From Rhodocyclaceae bacterium (GTDB lineage: Bacteria > Pseudomonadota > Gammaproteobacteria > Burkholderiales > Rhodocyclaceae), in contig JAJVIJ010000052.1 in the NCBI GenBank assembly GCA_022072095.1, positions 2,793-59,673 of the forward strand: a stretch of DNA of 56,881 nt. Reading direction: 5' to 3'. Of the stretch, positions 8,482 to 16,374 are shown piece after piece. The position numbers and the translations under genes were made by a program. Positions within the stretch are counted from its first letter, which is position 1; each line of letters opens with the position of its first letter. Under the pieces are notes generated by a model. It was not told the DNA's origin. It saw only the letters and a list, made by a program, of their open reading frames with translations, and ran no database searches.

Positions 8482-9417
8482 ATGAACACGACAATGACCG
8501 CAGTCATCGCGCACCGGACCACAGCAAGATGGGCCTCCGTACCAGCGCTCGCCGTGGCCGCGCTGCTGTGCACAGCCCCGGCAAGTGCCGCGGTCCAGGC
8601 CGACCCGAGCTATACCGCGATAAGGCTGAGGATTTACAAGGGCGGCTTCGACCCGGCCACGAACATCATTTTCGACGACCCATTCAACAACGGTAACCCG
8701 CTCGCCGGACCTGATTTCTCGAACGGCAGCAGTTCTGCTTATACGGCGCTGAACTATCAGGTGCCGTTCGGGCCGACCGAGCAGACCTGGCCCGCCAGCG
8801 GCCTGCTGCTCGAACCGTCGCTGGGGATGGAAACCGCAAGCGCATTAGGCGTGCCTGCGAGATCGGTTGGCGTCCGGCTCCAAACCAACATCGACCCCAA
8901 TTCCACGGCTGGGCTGAAGCAGGGCGCGCTATTCGGCGTCTACGCTTCGTTCCTGTGGCAGGCGCCCGCCACCGGTTCCGACCAATATGGCGTCCGGCTG
9001 ACGGATACGGCGGCGAACCATACGCCTGACGACGTGCTCGACCTGAGGGTCATCGGATCGTCCGTCGGGCCCAAGATTCGGTTTCGAGACCAGGATTTCG
9101 TCGCCCATACGCTGTTCGACCTGGAAACCACATCCGTGCTGGCGCCGCCCGGCGGCACCACCTTCATCACGCTGGGGTTGACGCATGAACAGGCCGACAG
9201 CACCACAATCCGCGCCGGCTATGGCTTCCGTGATGCGCAGGGCAACCTGCTGGGCAACTGGAACTGGCTGAACCAGACCGGAACGATTTTCACGGACGAA
9301 AACTTCACGCGCGTCGAGTTGCGGGCAGCGGCAGCGGTCCCTGAACCCGAGACCTACGCGCTGCTGCTCGCCGGGCTGGGGCTGGTGACCTTCTACGCGC
9401 GCCGACGCCGCGCATAG
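8482..9417 (+). CDS. PEP-CTERM sorting-domain secreted protein
   Basis: The 311-residue protein has a signal peptide (cleavage near ASAAVQ) and a beta-rich body of unknown fold. It ends in a textbook PEP-CTERM tail: VPEPETYALLLAG, a hydrophobic helix and the basic cluster RRRR. Such proteins are recognised by exosortase (EpsH/XrtA) in the inner membrane and are usually linked to exopolysaccharide or biofilm. The start is set by GGGAGGA seven nucleotides before ATG 8482. No exosortase, PrsK/PrsR or polysaccharide genes are in the window, so the sorting machinery must be elsewhere. Segments such as RSVGVRLQTNIDP and DVLDLRVIGSS suggest a jelly-roll-like domain, but I assign no function. Confidence 0.85.
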   Translation: MNTTMTAVIAHRTTARWASVPALAVAALLCTAPASAAVQADPSYTAIRLRIYKGGFDPATNIIFDDPFNNGNPLAGPDFSNGSSSAYTALNYQVPFGPTEQTWPASGLLLEPSLGMETASALGVPARSVGVRLQTNIDPNSTAGLKQGALFGVYASFLWQAPATGSDQYGVRLTDTAANHTPDDVLDLRVIGSSVGPKIRFRDQDFVAHTLFDLETTSVLAPPGGTTFITLGLTHEQADSTTIRAGYGFRDAQGNLLGNWNWLNQTGTIFTDENFTRVELRAAAAVPEPETYALLLAGLGLVTFYARRRRA

Positions 9418-9433
9418 CGCCGGCGCTCGGGCT

Positions 9434-9459
9434 CCCGGCGCGGCGATCGCCGTGCCGGG
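9434..9459 (+). terminator. GC-rich hairpin after the PEP-CTERM gene
   Basis: A near-perfect 26-nt palindrome starts 16 nt after the PEP-CTERM stop. Its arms, CCCGGCGCGG and CCGTGCCGGG, pair with a single G-T wobble. There is no T run, so it is a possible rho-independent-like or transcript-stabilising hairpin rather than a classical terminator. Confidence 0.4.
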
Positions 9460-9549
9460 CTGCGATCGCGACTGAGCTTTCGTCGCCAATTCTGTCGGCA
9501 TGGCCGAGGCAGGTCGGCTGGCCGCCATGCATGCTGCGCATCCCATTGC

Positions 9550-9570
9550 GCCCGGGGCGCGACCCCGGGC
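9550..9570. repeat. 8-bp inverted repeat, GCCCGGGG/CCCCGGGC
   Basis: Arms at 9550-9557 and 9563-9570 are perfectly complementary around a 5-nt loop (CGCGA). The element lies in the 462-base gene-free stretch between the PEP-CTERM gene and the SDR gene, next to the possible transposase fragment. It could be a terminator for either strand or part of a mobile-element end. Confidence 0.35.
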
Positions 9571-9594
9571 CGCATGGCCGTGCCTGCTTAGATA

Positions 9595-9717
9595 GAGGGC
9601 GATCCTGACGCCCTGTTCCTTCAAGCCCAAGCCCGTCCGGATGGCGAGCGCTGTCTCGACGATCAGGCTGCGGTAGGGCAGCCGCTTGGAAAGCCCGTGC
9701 AAGTGGGTTAAATTCCA
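9595..9717 (-). pseudogene. Possible decayed IS5-type transposase fragment
   Basis: On the minus strand this segment reads as a short peptide containing RLPYRSLIVETALAIRTGLG. It resembles the conserved N-terminal stretch of IS5-family transposases (Y-S-D-x-AIETALTLR-x-x-F-x-L). Homology is lost after about 40 codons and no DDE motifs or terminal repeats can be seen. The gene-free stretch around it (9418-9879) otherwise holds two GC hairpins and the leader of the SDR gene. This is a weak call from a short motif. Confidence 0.3.
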
Positions 9718-9879
9718 TGTCTGGACAGCGGGCATGTCATGCCTGCCGGATGTCCACCTCACAAGACGGCGAAGGGACGCGCGGCGATCGGTCTGCCGTG
9801 ACGGCGCGCGGCGGCTTCGTGGCTTCGTGGCCGGTTTCAAATTTGCGATTCATCATCATCAACTAGAGGAGACTCAGTC

Positions 9880-10638
9880 ATGTTCGACGGAAAAGTGCTG
9901 GCTGGCCGTGTGGCGATCGTCACCGGAGCCGGCCGCGGGATCGGTGAGGGCGTGGCACGCGCCTATGGCGCCCAGGGCGCGAAGGTCGCGGTCGTCGATC
10001 TCAATCAGGACAGCGCGGAGCAGGTCGCGAAGGCCATCCGCGAGGCCGGCGGCCAGGCGCAGGCCTTCGCCTGCAACGTCGCCGATCGCGAAGCGGTCGA
10101 CAAGACCGTCGCCGATGTCGTCGCGAAGCTCGGTCCGGTGGATATCCTGGTGAACAATGCCGGCATCACGCGCACGGCGATGCTGCACAAGATGACGATG
10201 CAGCAGTGGAACGAGGTCATCGGCGTGCATCTGACGGGCAGCTTCAACATGCTGCAGAACGTGGTCGGCGGCATGATGGACCGCCGCCAGGGCTGGATCA
10301 TCAACGTCGTGTCCACGGCCGGCATCATGGGCACGATCGGGCAGATCAACTACGGCGCCGCCAAGGCGGGCCTGCTCGGCTTCACGAAATCGGCCGCCAA
10401 GGAACTCGCGCGCTTCAACATCATCGTCAATGCGGTCGCGCCGGGTGCTGCGACGCCGATGACCGAGACCATCCGCACCGACCCGCGCTTCAAGGACCAG
10501 TATCTGACCCGCGTGCCGCTTGGTCGCTGGGCCGAGCCCTCGGAGCTGGCACCGGTGTTCGTGTTCCTGGCCTCGCCGGGCGCGAGCTATGTCACCGGGC
10601 AGATCGTCGGCGCCGACGGCGGCATGTCCATCCACTGA
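9880..10638 (+). CDS. SDR-family NAD(P)-dependent oxidoreductase (FabG/3-hydroxyacyl-CoA dehydrogenase type)
   Basis: The 252-residue classical short-chain dehydrogenase has the cofactor loop TGAGRGIG (residues 15-22), NNAGI, the catalytic Ser of VVSTAG, YGAAK (Tyr and Lys) and the C-terminal GADGGMS. An acidic residue ends beta2 (VVDLN), suggesting NAD+ rather than NADP+. It is the first gene of a plus-strand operon with a MaoC hydratase 16 nt downstream and three acyl-CoA dehydrogenases. The likely job is oxidation of a 3-hydroxyacyl-CoA, though a FabG-like ketoreductase role cannot be excluded. AGAGGA precedes the start by about ten bases. Confidence 0.85.
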   Translation: MFDGKVLAGRVAIVTGAGRGIGEGVARAYGAQGAKVAVVDLNQDSAEQVAKAIREAGGQAQAFACNVADREAVDKTVADVVAKLGPVDILVNNAGITRTAMLHKMTMQQWNEVIGVHLTGSFNMLQNVVGGMMDRRQGWIINVVSTAGIMGTIGQINYGAAKAGLLGFTKSAAKELARFNIIVNAVAPGAATPMTETIRTDPRFKDQYLTRVPLGRWAEPSELAPVFVFLASPGASYVTGQIVGADGGMSIH

Positions 10639-10654
10639 GTACCGGGAGACTGAC

Positions 10655-11512
10655 ATGGCGATCGACTACGACAAGCTGATGGCATGGAAATTTCCCGATG
10701 CCGAGCAGACCTACACCGAACGCGACTCGATGCTGTACGCGCTGGGGCTGGGCTTCGGCGCGGACCCGATGGACGAGCAGCAGCTGCAGTACGTCTATGA
10801 GGAAAAGCTGAAGGCCATCCCGACCATGGCGGTGGTGCTGGCCGGCCCCGGCCCATGGCTGCGCAGTCCGGAAGCCGGCATCAACTACCTCAAGGTGGTG
10901 CACGGGGAGCAGTGGCTCACCGCGCACAAGCCGCTGCCGCCCGCGGCGACGGTGGTCGGGCAGTCGCGCATCACGCGCATCATCGACAAGGGCGAGGGCA
11001 AGGGTGCCGTGCTGTACATGGAGCGCAAGCTGTTCGACAAGAAGTCGGGCGACCACCTGGCGACACTGGAGATGTCCACCTTCGCGCGTGGCGACGGTGG
11101 CTTCGGCGGCCCACCCGTGGCGAGCCCGGTGCTGCACACGGTGCCGGAAGGGCCGCCGCAGCACACCTGCGACCTCTCCATCCTGCCGCGCCAGGGGCTG
11201 ATCTACCGCCTGTCGGGCGACTACAACCCGCTGCACGCCGACCCCAAGGTGGCCAAGGCGGCCGGCTTTCACATGCCGATCCTGCACGGCCTGTGCACCT
11301 ACGGCACCGCTGCCCATGCCATCATCAAGACGCTGTGCGGCTACGACGCCCACCGCCTGAAAAGCCTGCAAGTGCGCTTCTCGTCGCCGGTCTACCCGGG
11401 CGAGACCATCCGCACCGAAATGTACCGCGAGGGCAACGTCGTGTCCTTCCGCGCCAAGTCGGTCGAGCGCGACGTCGTCGTGCTGTCGAACGGCCGCGCC
11501 GACATCGCCTGA
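10655..11512 (+). CDS. MaoC-type (R)-specific enoyl-CoA hydratase 2
   Basis: The 285-residue double-hotdog protein is like the hydratase-2 part of peroxisomal multifunctional enzyme 2. The hydratase-2 signature YRLSGDYNPLHADPKVAKAAGF lies around residues 184-205, giving Asp189 and His194 as the predicted catalytic pair. The N-terminal half is a degenerate hotdog that shapes the acyl pocket, which usually admits bulky or branched acyl-CoA. It would hydrate trans-2-enoyl-CoA made by the downstream dehydrogenases, feeding the SDR just upstream. ATG 10655 follows CGGGAG. Three 12-bp repeats begin at its stop codon. Confidence 0.88.
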   Translation: MAIDYDKLMAWKFPDAEQTYTERDSMLYALGLGFGADPMDEQQLQYVYEEKLKAIPTMAVVLAGPGPWLRSPEAGINYLKVVHGEQWLTAHKPLPPAATVVGQSRITRIIDKGEGKGAVLYMERKLFDKKSGDHLATLEMSTFARGDGGFGGPPVASPVLHTVPEGPPQHTCDLSILPRQGLIYRLSGDYNPLHADPKVAKAAGFHMPILHGLCTYGTAAHAIIKTLCGYDAHRLKSLQVRFSSPVYPGETIRTEMYREGNVVSFRAKSVERDVVVLSNGRADIA

Positions 11513-11545
11513 GCACGCCCCTGAACACACCCCTGAGCACACCCA
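11510..11545 (+). repeat. Three tandem 12-bp repeats (TGARCACRCCCM)
   Basis: Units at 11510-11521, 11522-11533 and 11534-11545 differ by one or two bases. The first unit begins with the stop codon of the MaoC gene. Because the unit is 12 bases long, each copy places another TGA in the same reading frame. Confidence 0.7.
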
Positions 11546-11579
11546 ATTCATTCCCATTTGCCCATTCAATGAGGACATC

Positions 11580-12701
11580 ATGAGTCAGGAAGACACGAAT
11601 CAGATGTTGCGCGATGCGGTCGGCGGCTTTGCCGCCCGCGACACCAGCATCGCGCGCGTGCGTGCGCTGCGTGAGACCGATCCCGGTTTCGATCGCGCCG
11701 TGTGGAAGAAGATCGCCGACGCCGGCTGGACCGGCATACTGGTGCCGGAGAAGTTCGGTGGCGCCGGACTGAGCCTGCCGGAAATGGCGGCGGTGCTCGA
11801 AGAGTTCGCGAAGACCCTGTCCCCCGAGCCGCTGAATGCCGTGTCGTCACTCGCTGCGCTGACCTTGAGCGGCGGCGACAACGAGGCGCTGCAGGCACGG
11901 CTGCTGCCGCAGATCGCCGCGGGCGATCTGATCGCCGCGGTGGCCTGGCAGGAGAGCGAAAGCGGCATCGATCCTGCCGCGATCGAGACCACGGCCAAGG
12001 AGGCCGCCGGCGGCTACGCGCTGTCCGGCAGCAAGCGCTTCGCGGTGCCGTTTGGTGCAGACGCTTACCTGGTATCGGCCAAGGGCCAGGGCGGCGTCAT
12101 CGTCGCCTGCGTGGACAAGTCGGCCAAGGGGCTCACCGTCGACTCGGAATTGCGTGCGGACGGCACCCGTGTCGCCCGCCTCAAGCTGGACAACGTTCAG
12201 GTCGCGAAGGCCGATATCGTCGCATCCGCCGGTGCCGGCGCGCGTGCGCTCGGCCAGGCGATCGACCAGACGACGATCCTGGCGGGTGCCGAGTTGCTGG
12301 GTGTCATGAGCCGCGCGCTCGAGATCACGCTCGATTACATGCGCACCCGCGTGCAGTTCGATCGCCCGATCGGCAGCTTCCAGGCGCTGCAGCACCGCGC
12401 GGTGGATCTGTTCATCCAGAAAGAGCTGTCGTTTTCGGTGCTGCGCGACGCCCACATCCATCTTGCCCAGGACGCGGATGCGCTGGCGCTGTGGGCCAGC
12501 CGCGTGAAATCGCGCTGCTCCGAGGCCGGCATGCGCATCGGCCGCGAGTCGATCCAGATTCATGGCGGCATCGGCTTCACCGACGAGTGCGACATCGGGC
12601 TGTATCTGAAGCGCGCGATGGTGCTGTCCGCGTGGCTCGGCAACGGCGCCGTGCATCGTCGCCGCTATGCGGCGCTGGCGCCGGCACTCGAGGCCGCTTG
12701 A
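11580..12701 (+). CDS. Acyl-CoA dehydrogenase family protein, short FadE28-like subunit
   Basis: The 373-residue flavoprotein has the ACAD fold. Recognisable parts are GWTGILVPEKFGGAGLSLPE, the beta-domain substrate loop AWQESESGID, RVQFDRPIGSFQALQH and a C-terminal IHGGIGFTDE-x-DIGLYLKRA. There is no YEGT-type or LER-type catalytic glutamate at the usual sites. Together with the C-terminal pattern, this recalls the partner subunits of heterotetrameric ACADs known from actinobacterial steroid side-chain breakdown (FadE28/FadE29 pairs). It lies 36 nt before a longer ACAD, so a mixed complex is plausible. The reaction would be alpha,beta-dehydrogenation of an acyl-CoA, with electrons passed to ETF. 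Confidence 0.82.
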   Translation: MSQEDTNQMLRDAVGGFAARDTSIARVRALRETDPGFDRAVWKKIADAGWTGILVPEKFGGAGLSLPEMAAVLEEFAKTLSPEPLNAVSSLAALTLSGGDNEALQARLLPQIAAGDLIAAVAWQESESGIDPAAIETTAKEAAGGYALSGSKRFAVPFGADAYLVSAKGQGGVIVACVDKSAKGLTVDSELRADGTRVARLKLDNVQVAKADIVASAGAGARALGQAIDQTTILAGAELLGVMSRALEITLDYMRTRVQFDRPIGSFQALQHRAVDLFIQKELSFSVLRDAHIHLAQDADALALWASRVKSRCSEAGMRIGRESIQIHGGIGFTDECDIGLYLKRAMVLSAWLGNGAVHRRRYAALAPALEAA

Positions 12702-12737
12702 TGCGCCGCGCGACCACTGACCATTCGGAGCACGACG

Positions 12738-13892
12738 ATGCAAACCCGTGATTGGGATCAAATGGACGACGAGGCCTTCCGCCTCGAGGTACGCAAGTTC
12801 TTCCAGCAGCAGTTTCCCGAACATCTGCGCTACCCGCCGCACCATCTGAGCTGGGCGCAGACCAAGGACTGGTACAAAAAACTGTATGCCCAGGGCTGGG
12901 CCGCGCCGGCCTGGCCCAAGGAATGGGGCGGCATGGGCCTGAACGGCTCGAAGATGCTGATCTTCATCGAGGAGCAGGAGCGTCACGGCGTGGCGCGCAC
13001 GCCCGACATGGGCATCATCCTGCTCGGCCCGCTGCTGATCCGCTTCGGCAACGAAGAGCAGAAGAAGGAAATCCTGCCGTCCACGCTGTCCGGCGACTTC
13101 ATCTGGTGCCAGGGCTATTCCGAACCGAACGCCGGCTCGGATCTGGCCGGACTCAAGACTGAGGCCGTGCTCGACGGCGACGAGTACGTGATCAACGGCT
13201 CGAAGATCTGGACCAGCTACGCGATGGACGCGACGCACATGTTCATCCTTGTGCGTACCGACAAGGCCGCGAAGAAGCAGGAAGGCATCAGCTTCCTGAT
13301 GCTGCGCATGGACACACCGGGCATCACCGTGCGTCCGATCAAGAACCTGCTCGGAGTCGAAGTGTTTGCCCAGGTGTTCCTGGACAACGTGCGCACGCCG
13401 GCGCGCTGGCTGGTGGGCAAGCCGAATCAGGGCTGGACCATGGCCAAGGCGCTGCTGGGTTTCGAGCGCATCTCGATCGGCAGTCCGAAGCTGGCCCAGG
13501 CCGGCCTGGAAAAGCTGGAGCAGGTGGCGCGCCAGCAGGGTCTGATGAAGGACCCGGCCTTCGTCGACCGTTACAACCAGTTGCGGCTGGATGTCGCCGA
13601 TCTGGGGTCGACCTACGGGCGCTTCGCGGAAATCGTCAAGCGCGGCGGCACGCTCGGCCCGGATGTATCGATGTTGAAAATCCTGGCGACCGAAACCTAT
13701 CAGCGCCTGACCGAACTGACGCTGGAGGCGGCCGGTGACGCCGGGGGGCTGGCCGGCAAGGTCGATTTCAACGGCATGCCGATCGACATCCTGTCGCCGT
13801 TCTACATGGCGCGGCCGTCGACGATCTACGGCGGCAGCAACGAGATCCAACGCAACATTCTGTCCAAGAACGTCCTCAACCTCCCCGGTTGA
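12738..13892 (+). CDS. Acyl-CoA dehydrogenase (first of two close paralogues)
   Basis: The 384-residue ACAD has GYSEPNAGSDLAGL (flavin/substrate loop), INGSKIWTSYA, QGWTMAKALLGFER and the C-terminal YGGSNEIQRNIL. The usual MCAD-type Glu of YEGT is Gly here. A glutamate in the GFER motif (residue 243) sits where isovaleryl-CoA and long-chain dehydrogenases keep their catalytic base, so activity is likely. It is very similar along its whole length to the next gene, from which it is separated by 69 bases containing a strong hairpin. It is probably part of a branched-chain or polycyclic acyl-CoA oxidation route with the short ACAD upstream. Confidence 0.88.
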   Translation: MQTRDWDQMDDEAFRLEVRKFFQQQFPEHLRYPPHHLSWAQTKDWYKKLYAQGWAAPAWPKEWGGMGLNGSKMLIFIEEQERHGVARTPDMGIILLGPLLIRFGNEEQKKEILPSTLSGDFIWCQGYSEPNAGSDLAGLKTEAVLDGDEYVINGSKIWTSYAMDATHMFILVRTDKAAKKQEGISFLMLRMDTPGITVRPIKNLLGVEVFAQVFLDNVRTPARWLVGKPNQGWTMAKALLGFERISIGSPKLAQAGLEKLEQVARQQGLMKDPAFVDRYNQLRLDVADLGSTYGRFAEIVKRGGTLGPDVSMLKILATETYQRLTELTLEAAGDAGGLAGKVDFNGMPIDILSPFYMARPSTIYGGSNEIQRNILSKNVLNLPG

Positions 13893-13904
13893 CGGACGTG
13901 CCGA

Positions 13905-13936
13905 CCGGGCCGGCGGGGCGATCCCCGCCGGCCCGG
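13905..13936 (+). repeat. 14-bp perfect GC hairpin between two ACAD genes
   Basis: CCGGGCCGGCGGGG at 13905-13918 and CCCCGCCGGCCCGG at 13923-13936 are perfectly complementary around the tetraloop CGAT. No T run follows; the Shine-Dalgarno sequence AAGGAG of the next gene comes shortly after. Such a stable stem inside an operon could act as a partial terminator or an mRNA-processing or stabilising element. Confidence 0.75.
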
Positions 13937-13961
13937 CGACGCCAATCGAAGGAGACCCCCC

Positions 13962-15131
13962 ATGTCATCGTCCGAGATATCGTCTCAACCTGACTGGAAC
14001 GCCTACGACGACGATCGCTTCCGCTCCGAGGTGCGCGCCTTCTTCGAGACGGCCTATCCCGAAGAGCTGCGCTACCCGGCATTTTTCCTGTCCTGGTCCA
14101 AGACACAGCACTGGTACCGGAAGCTCTATGCGCAGGGCTGGGCGGCGCCGGCCTGGCCGCGCGAGTGGGGCGGCATGGGACTCGACGGCGCAAAGATGCT
14201 GATCTTCATGGAGGAGCAGGAGCGTCACGGCATCGGCCGCACGCCGGACCAGGGCATCACGCTGCTCGGCCCGCTGTTGATCCGTTATGCCAGCGAAGAG
14301 CAGAAGCGGCAGTTCCTGCCGCCAACGCTGTCCGGCGAATACCTCTGGTGCCAGGGCTATTCCGAGCCCAATGCCGGTTCGGACCTGGCCAGCCTCAGGA
14401 CCGAGGCCGTGATCGACGGTGACGAATACGTGATCAACGGCTCGAAGATCTGGACCAGCTATGCGATGGACGCAACGCACATGTTCATCCTGGTCCGTAC
14501 CGACAAGAGCGCGAAGAAGCAGGAAGGCATCAGCTTCCTGCTGTTGCGCATGGACAGCCCGGGCATCACCGTCCGCCCGATCAGAAACCTGCTCGGCAGC
14601 GAACATTTCGCACAGGTGTTTTTCGACAACGTGCGCACGCCGGTAGCCTGGCGCATAGGCAAGCCCAACCAGGGCTGGACGATGGCGAAGGCGCTGCTCG
14701 GCTTCGAGCGCGTCTCGGCGGGCAGCCCGAAGGTCGCGCAGAATGGTCTGCGGCGGCTGGAAGCCGTGGCCGCGCGCCTGGGTCTGATGGAGGACGCCGG
14801 TTTCCGCGACCGTTACCTACAGCTCAAGCTCGACATCGCCGATCTGGCCTCGGTCTATGATCGCTTCGCGGAACTGGTCAAGCGCGGCGGCACGCCCGGC
14901 CCCGATGTCTCGATGCTGAAGATCCTGGCCACGGAAACCTATCAGCGGCTGACCGAGCTGACGCTGGAAGCGGCCGGCAATGCCGGCGCGCTGCATGGCA
15001 AGGTGGATATCGCCGGTGCGCCGCTGGACATCCTGTCGCCGTTCTACATGTCGCGACCGTTTACCATCGCCGCCGGCAGCTCCGAAGTGCAGCGGAACAT
15101 CCTCGCGAAGAACGTGCTGCAATTGCCGTAG
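13962..15131 (+). CDS. Acyl-CoA dehydrogenase (second paralogue, altered C-terminal motif)
   Basis: The 389-residue ACAD is clearly a duplicate of the preceding gene: long identical runs such as DGDEYVINGSKIWTSYAMDA and GPDVSMLKILATETYQRLTE. It keeps Glu249 in GFER, the predicted base. The C-terminal FAD/substrate loop differs: IAAGSSEVQRNIL in place of IYGGSNEIQRNIL. That change lies next to the acyl pocket in the family and may alter substrate choice. AAGGAG precedes the ATG. This is the last gene of the plus-strand operon and ends 28 bases from the convergent MFS gene. Confidence 0.88.
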   Translation: MSSSEISSQPDWNAYDDDRFRSEVRAFFETAYPEELRYPAFFLSWSKTQHWYRKLYAQGWAAPAWPREWGGMGLDGAKMLIFMEEQERHGIGRTPDQGITLLGPLLIRYASEEQKRQFLPPTLSGEYLWCQGYSEPNAGSDLASLRTEAVIDGDEYVINGSKIWTSYAMDATHMFILVRTDKSAKKQEGISFLLLRMDSPGITVRPIRNLLGSEHFAQVFFDNVRTPVAWRIGKPNQGWTMAKALLGFERVSAGSPKVAQNGLRRLEAVAARLGLMEDAGFRDRYLQLKLDIADLASVYDRFAELVKRGGTPGPDVSMLKILATETYQRLTELTLEAAGNAGALHGKVDIAGAPLDILSPFYMSRPFTIAAGSSEVQRNILAKNVLQLP

Positions 15132-15159
15132 CCGGGGGCGCCGCCGGTGGGTGGCCCGG

Positions 15160-16374
15160 TCACACCAAGGCCGTGCGCCGGTTGCGTATCGCCAGATAGA
15201 CGATGCCGGCTGCGGCCACCACCAGAAACGGCAGCGAGAACAGATTCAGCCAAGTCCAGCCGCTCTGCGTGACCAGCGCGCCCGAGGCAAACGAACTCAG
15301 TCCCATCGTACCGAACACGCAGAAGTCCAGCGCGCCCTGCGTGCGTGTCCGCTCCTCCGGCCGATAGGCCGAGGTGACCAGCGTCGTGCCGCCGATATAC
15401 AGAAAGTTCCAGCCGACGCCGAGCAGGAAGGACGACACCAGAAACTGCATCACATCCACGCCGGACAAGGCCACTGCGACACAGGCGAAATTGAGCAGCA
15501 CGCCGGCAAACAGGATGCGGAACACACCGAAACGGCGGATCAGGAAGCCGGTCACGAAGCTGGGGGCGAACATGCCGATCACGTGCCACTCCAAAACCAG
15601 CCCGGCGCTGCTGAACGGGTGCCGACATTGCGCCATCGCGATCGGGGTCGAGGTCATCAGCAGGTTCATCACGCCGTAGCTGATCGCGGCCGCGAGCGCG
15701 GCGACGATGAACACCGGCTGCCGCATGATCGTCGCCAGGGGCCGGCCACCCGCGGCCTGGCCCTGGGCCGGCAGCGGCGGAAAGCGCACCAGTGATACGA
15801 CCACCAGTGCGCCCAGCGCCAGGCCGATGAGCAAGGCGTACGAGCCGGCAAATGGCACCGACAGCAGCTCATGCCCCCATTCGGCGATCGACATGCCCGT
15901 GACCCCGCCCAGCAGGCCACCGGCCAAGACCAGCGAAATGGCGCGCTCTTTCCAGCTCGGCGGTGCCACCTCGACCGCAGCGAAGCGATAGAGCGCACCA
16001 TTGGCGTTGTAATAGCCGTTGATGAAGGTGCCGGTGACCAGCAGCGCGAAATTGCGTTCGCTGACGGCATAGGCACACAGGGCCGTGGCCGCCATGCTGA
16101 CCAGGATGCCGAGCATGAAGGCGCGCTTGCGGCCGAAGCGCTGCATGCTGCGCGCGACGATCCAGGTGCTGACGGCACCGCCGACGACATAACCGGTGAC
16201 CGGAAGCGTGGCCAGCCAGGCCGTCGGCGCCAGCGCGAGACCGACCAGTCCATTGACCGCGATGAAGGTGACGTTGTTGCTGAGCAGCAGTCCCTGGCAG
16301 AGCACCAGCAGGATCAGGTCGCGGCCCCAGCGCGGTGGGCCGGCGGCGTTCGAGGGCGCGATGGCCTGCGTCAT
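15160..16374 (-). CDS. MFS transporter
   Basis: The 404-residue protein has about twelve hydrophobic segments, with the MFS loop 2-3 motif as RSMQRFGRKRAFMLG and the related loop 8-9 segment GFLIRRFGVFRI. The N- and C-halves are separated by a proline-rich cytoplasmic loop near FPPLPAQGQ. The start overlaps the stop of the CoA-transferase gene (ATGA), making it the last gene of the minus-strand carboxylase operon. It probably imports the acid substrate activated by the operon, or exports an intermediate. No substrate can be read from sequence. Confidence 0.85.
   Translation of the reverse strand: MTQAIAPSNAAGPPRWGRDLILLVLCQGLLLSNNVTFIAVNGLVGLALAPTAWLATLPVTGYVVGGAVSTWIVARSMQRFGRKRAFMLGILVSMAATALCAYAVSERNFALLVTGTFINGYYNANGALYRFAAVEVAPPSWKERAISLVLAGGLLGGVTGMSIAEWGHELLSVPFAGSYALLIGLALGALVVVSLVRFPPLPAQGQAAGGRPLATIMRQPVFIVAALAAAISYGVMNLLMTSTPIAMAQCRHPFSSAGLVLEWHVIGMFAPSFVTGFLIRRFGVFRILFAGVLLNFACVAVALSGVDVMQFLVSSFLLGVGWNFLYIGGTTLVTSAYRPEERTRTQGALDFCVFGTMGLSSFASGALVTQSGWTWLNLFSLPFLVVAAAGIVYLAIRNRRTALV

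Noticed and set aside
11847-13850. 667-codon minus-strand frame across two ACAD genes
   Set aside because: It mirrors two clear acyl-CoA dehydrogenase genes, has no recognisable domain and no promoter or ribosome site.
15132-15159. Terminator between the convergent ACAD and MFS genes
   Set aside because: Only a short CCGGG/CCCGG pairing with a long loop can be drawn in 28 bases and there is no T run.
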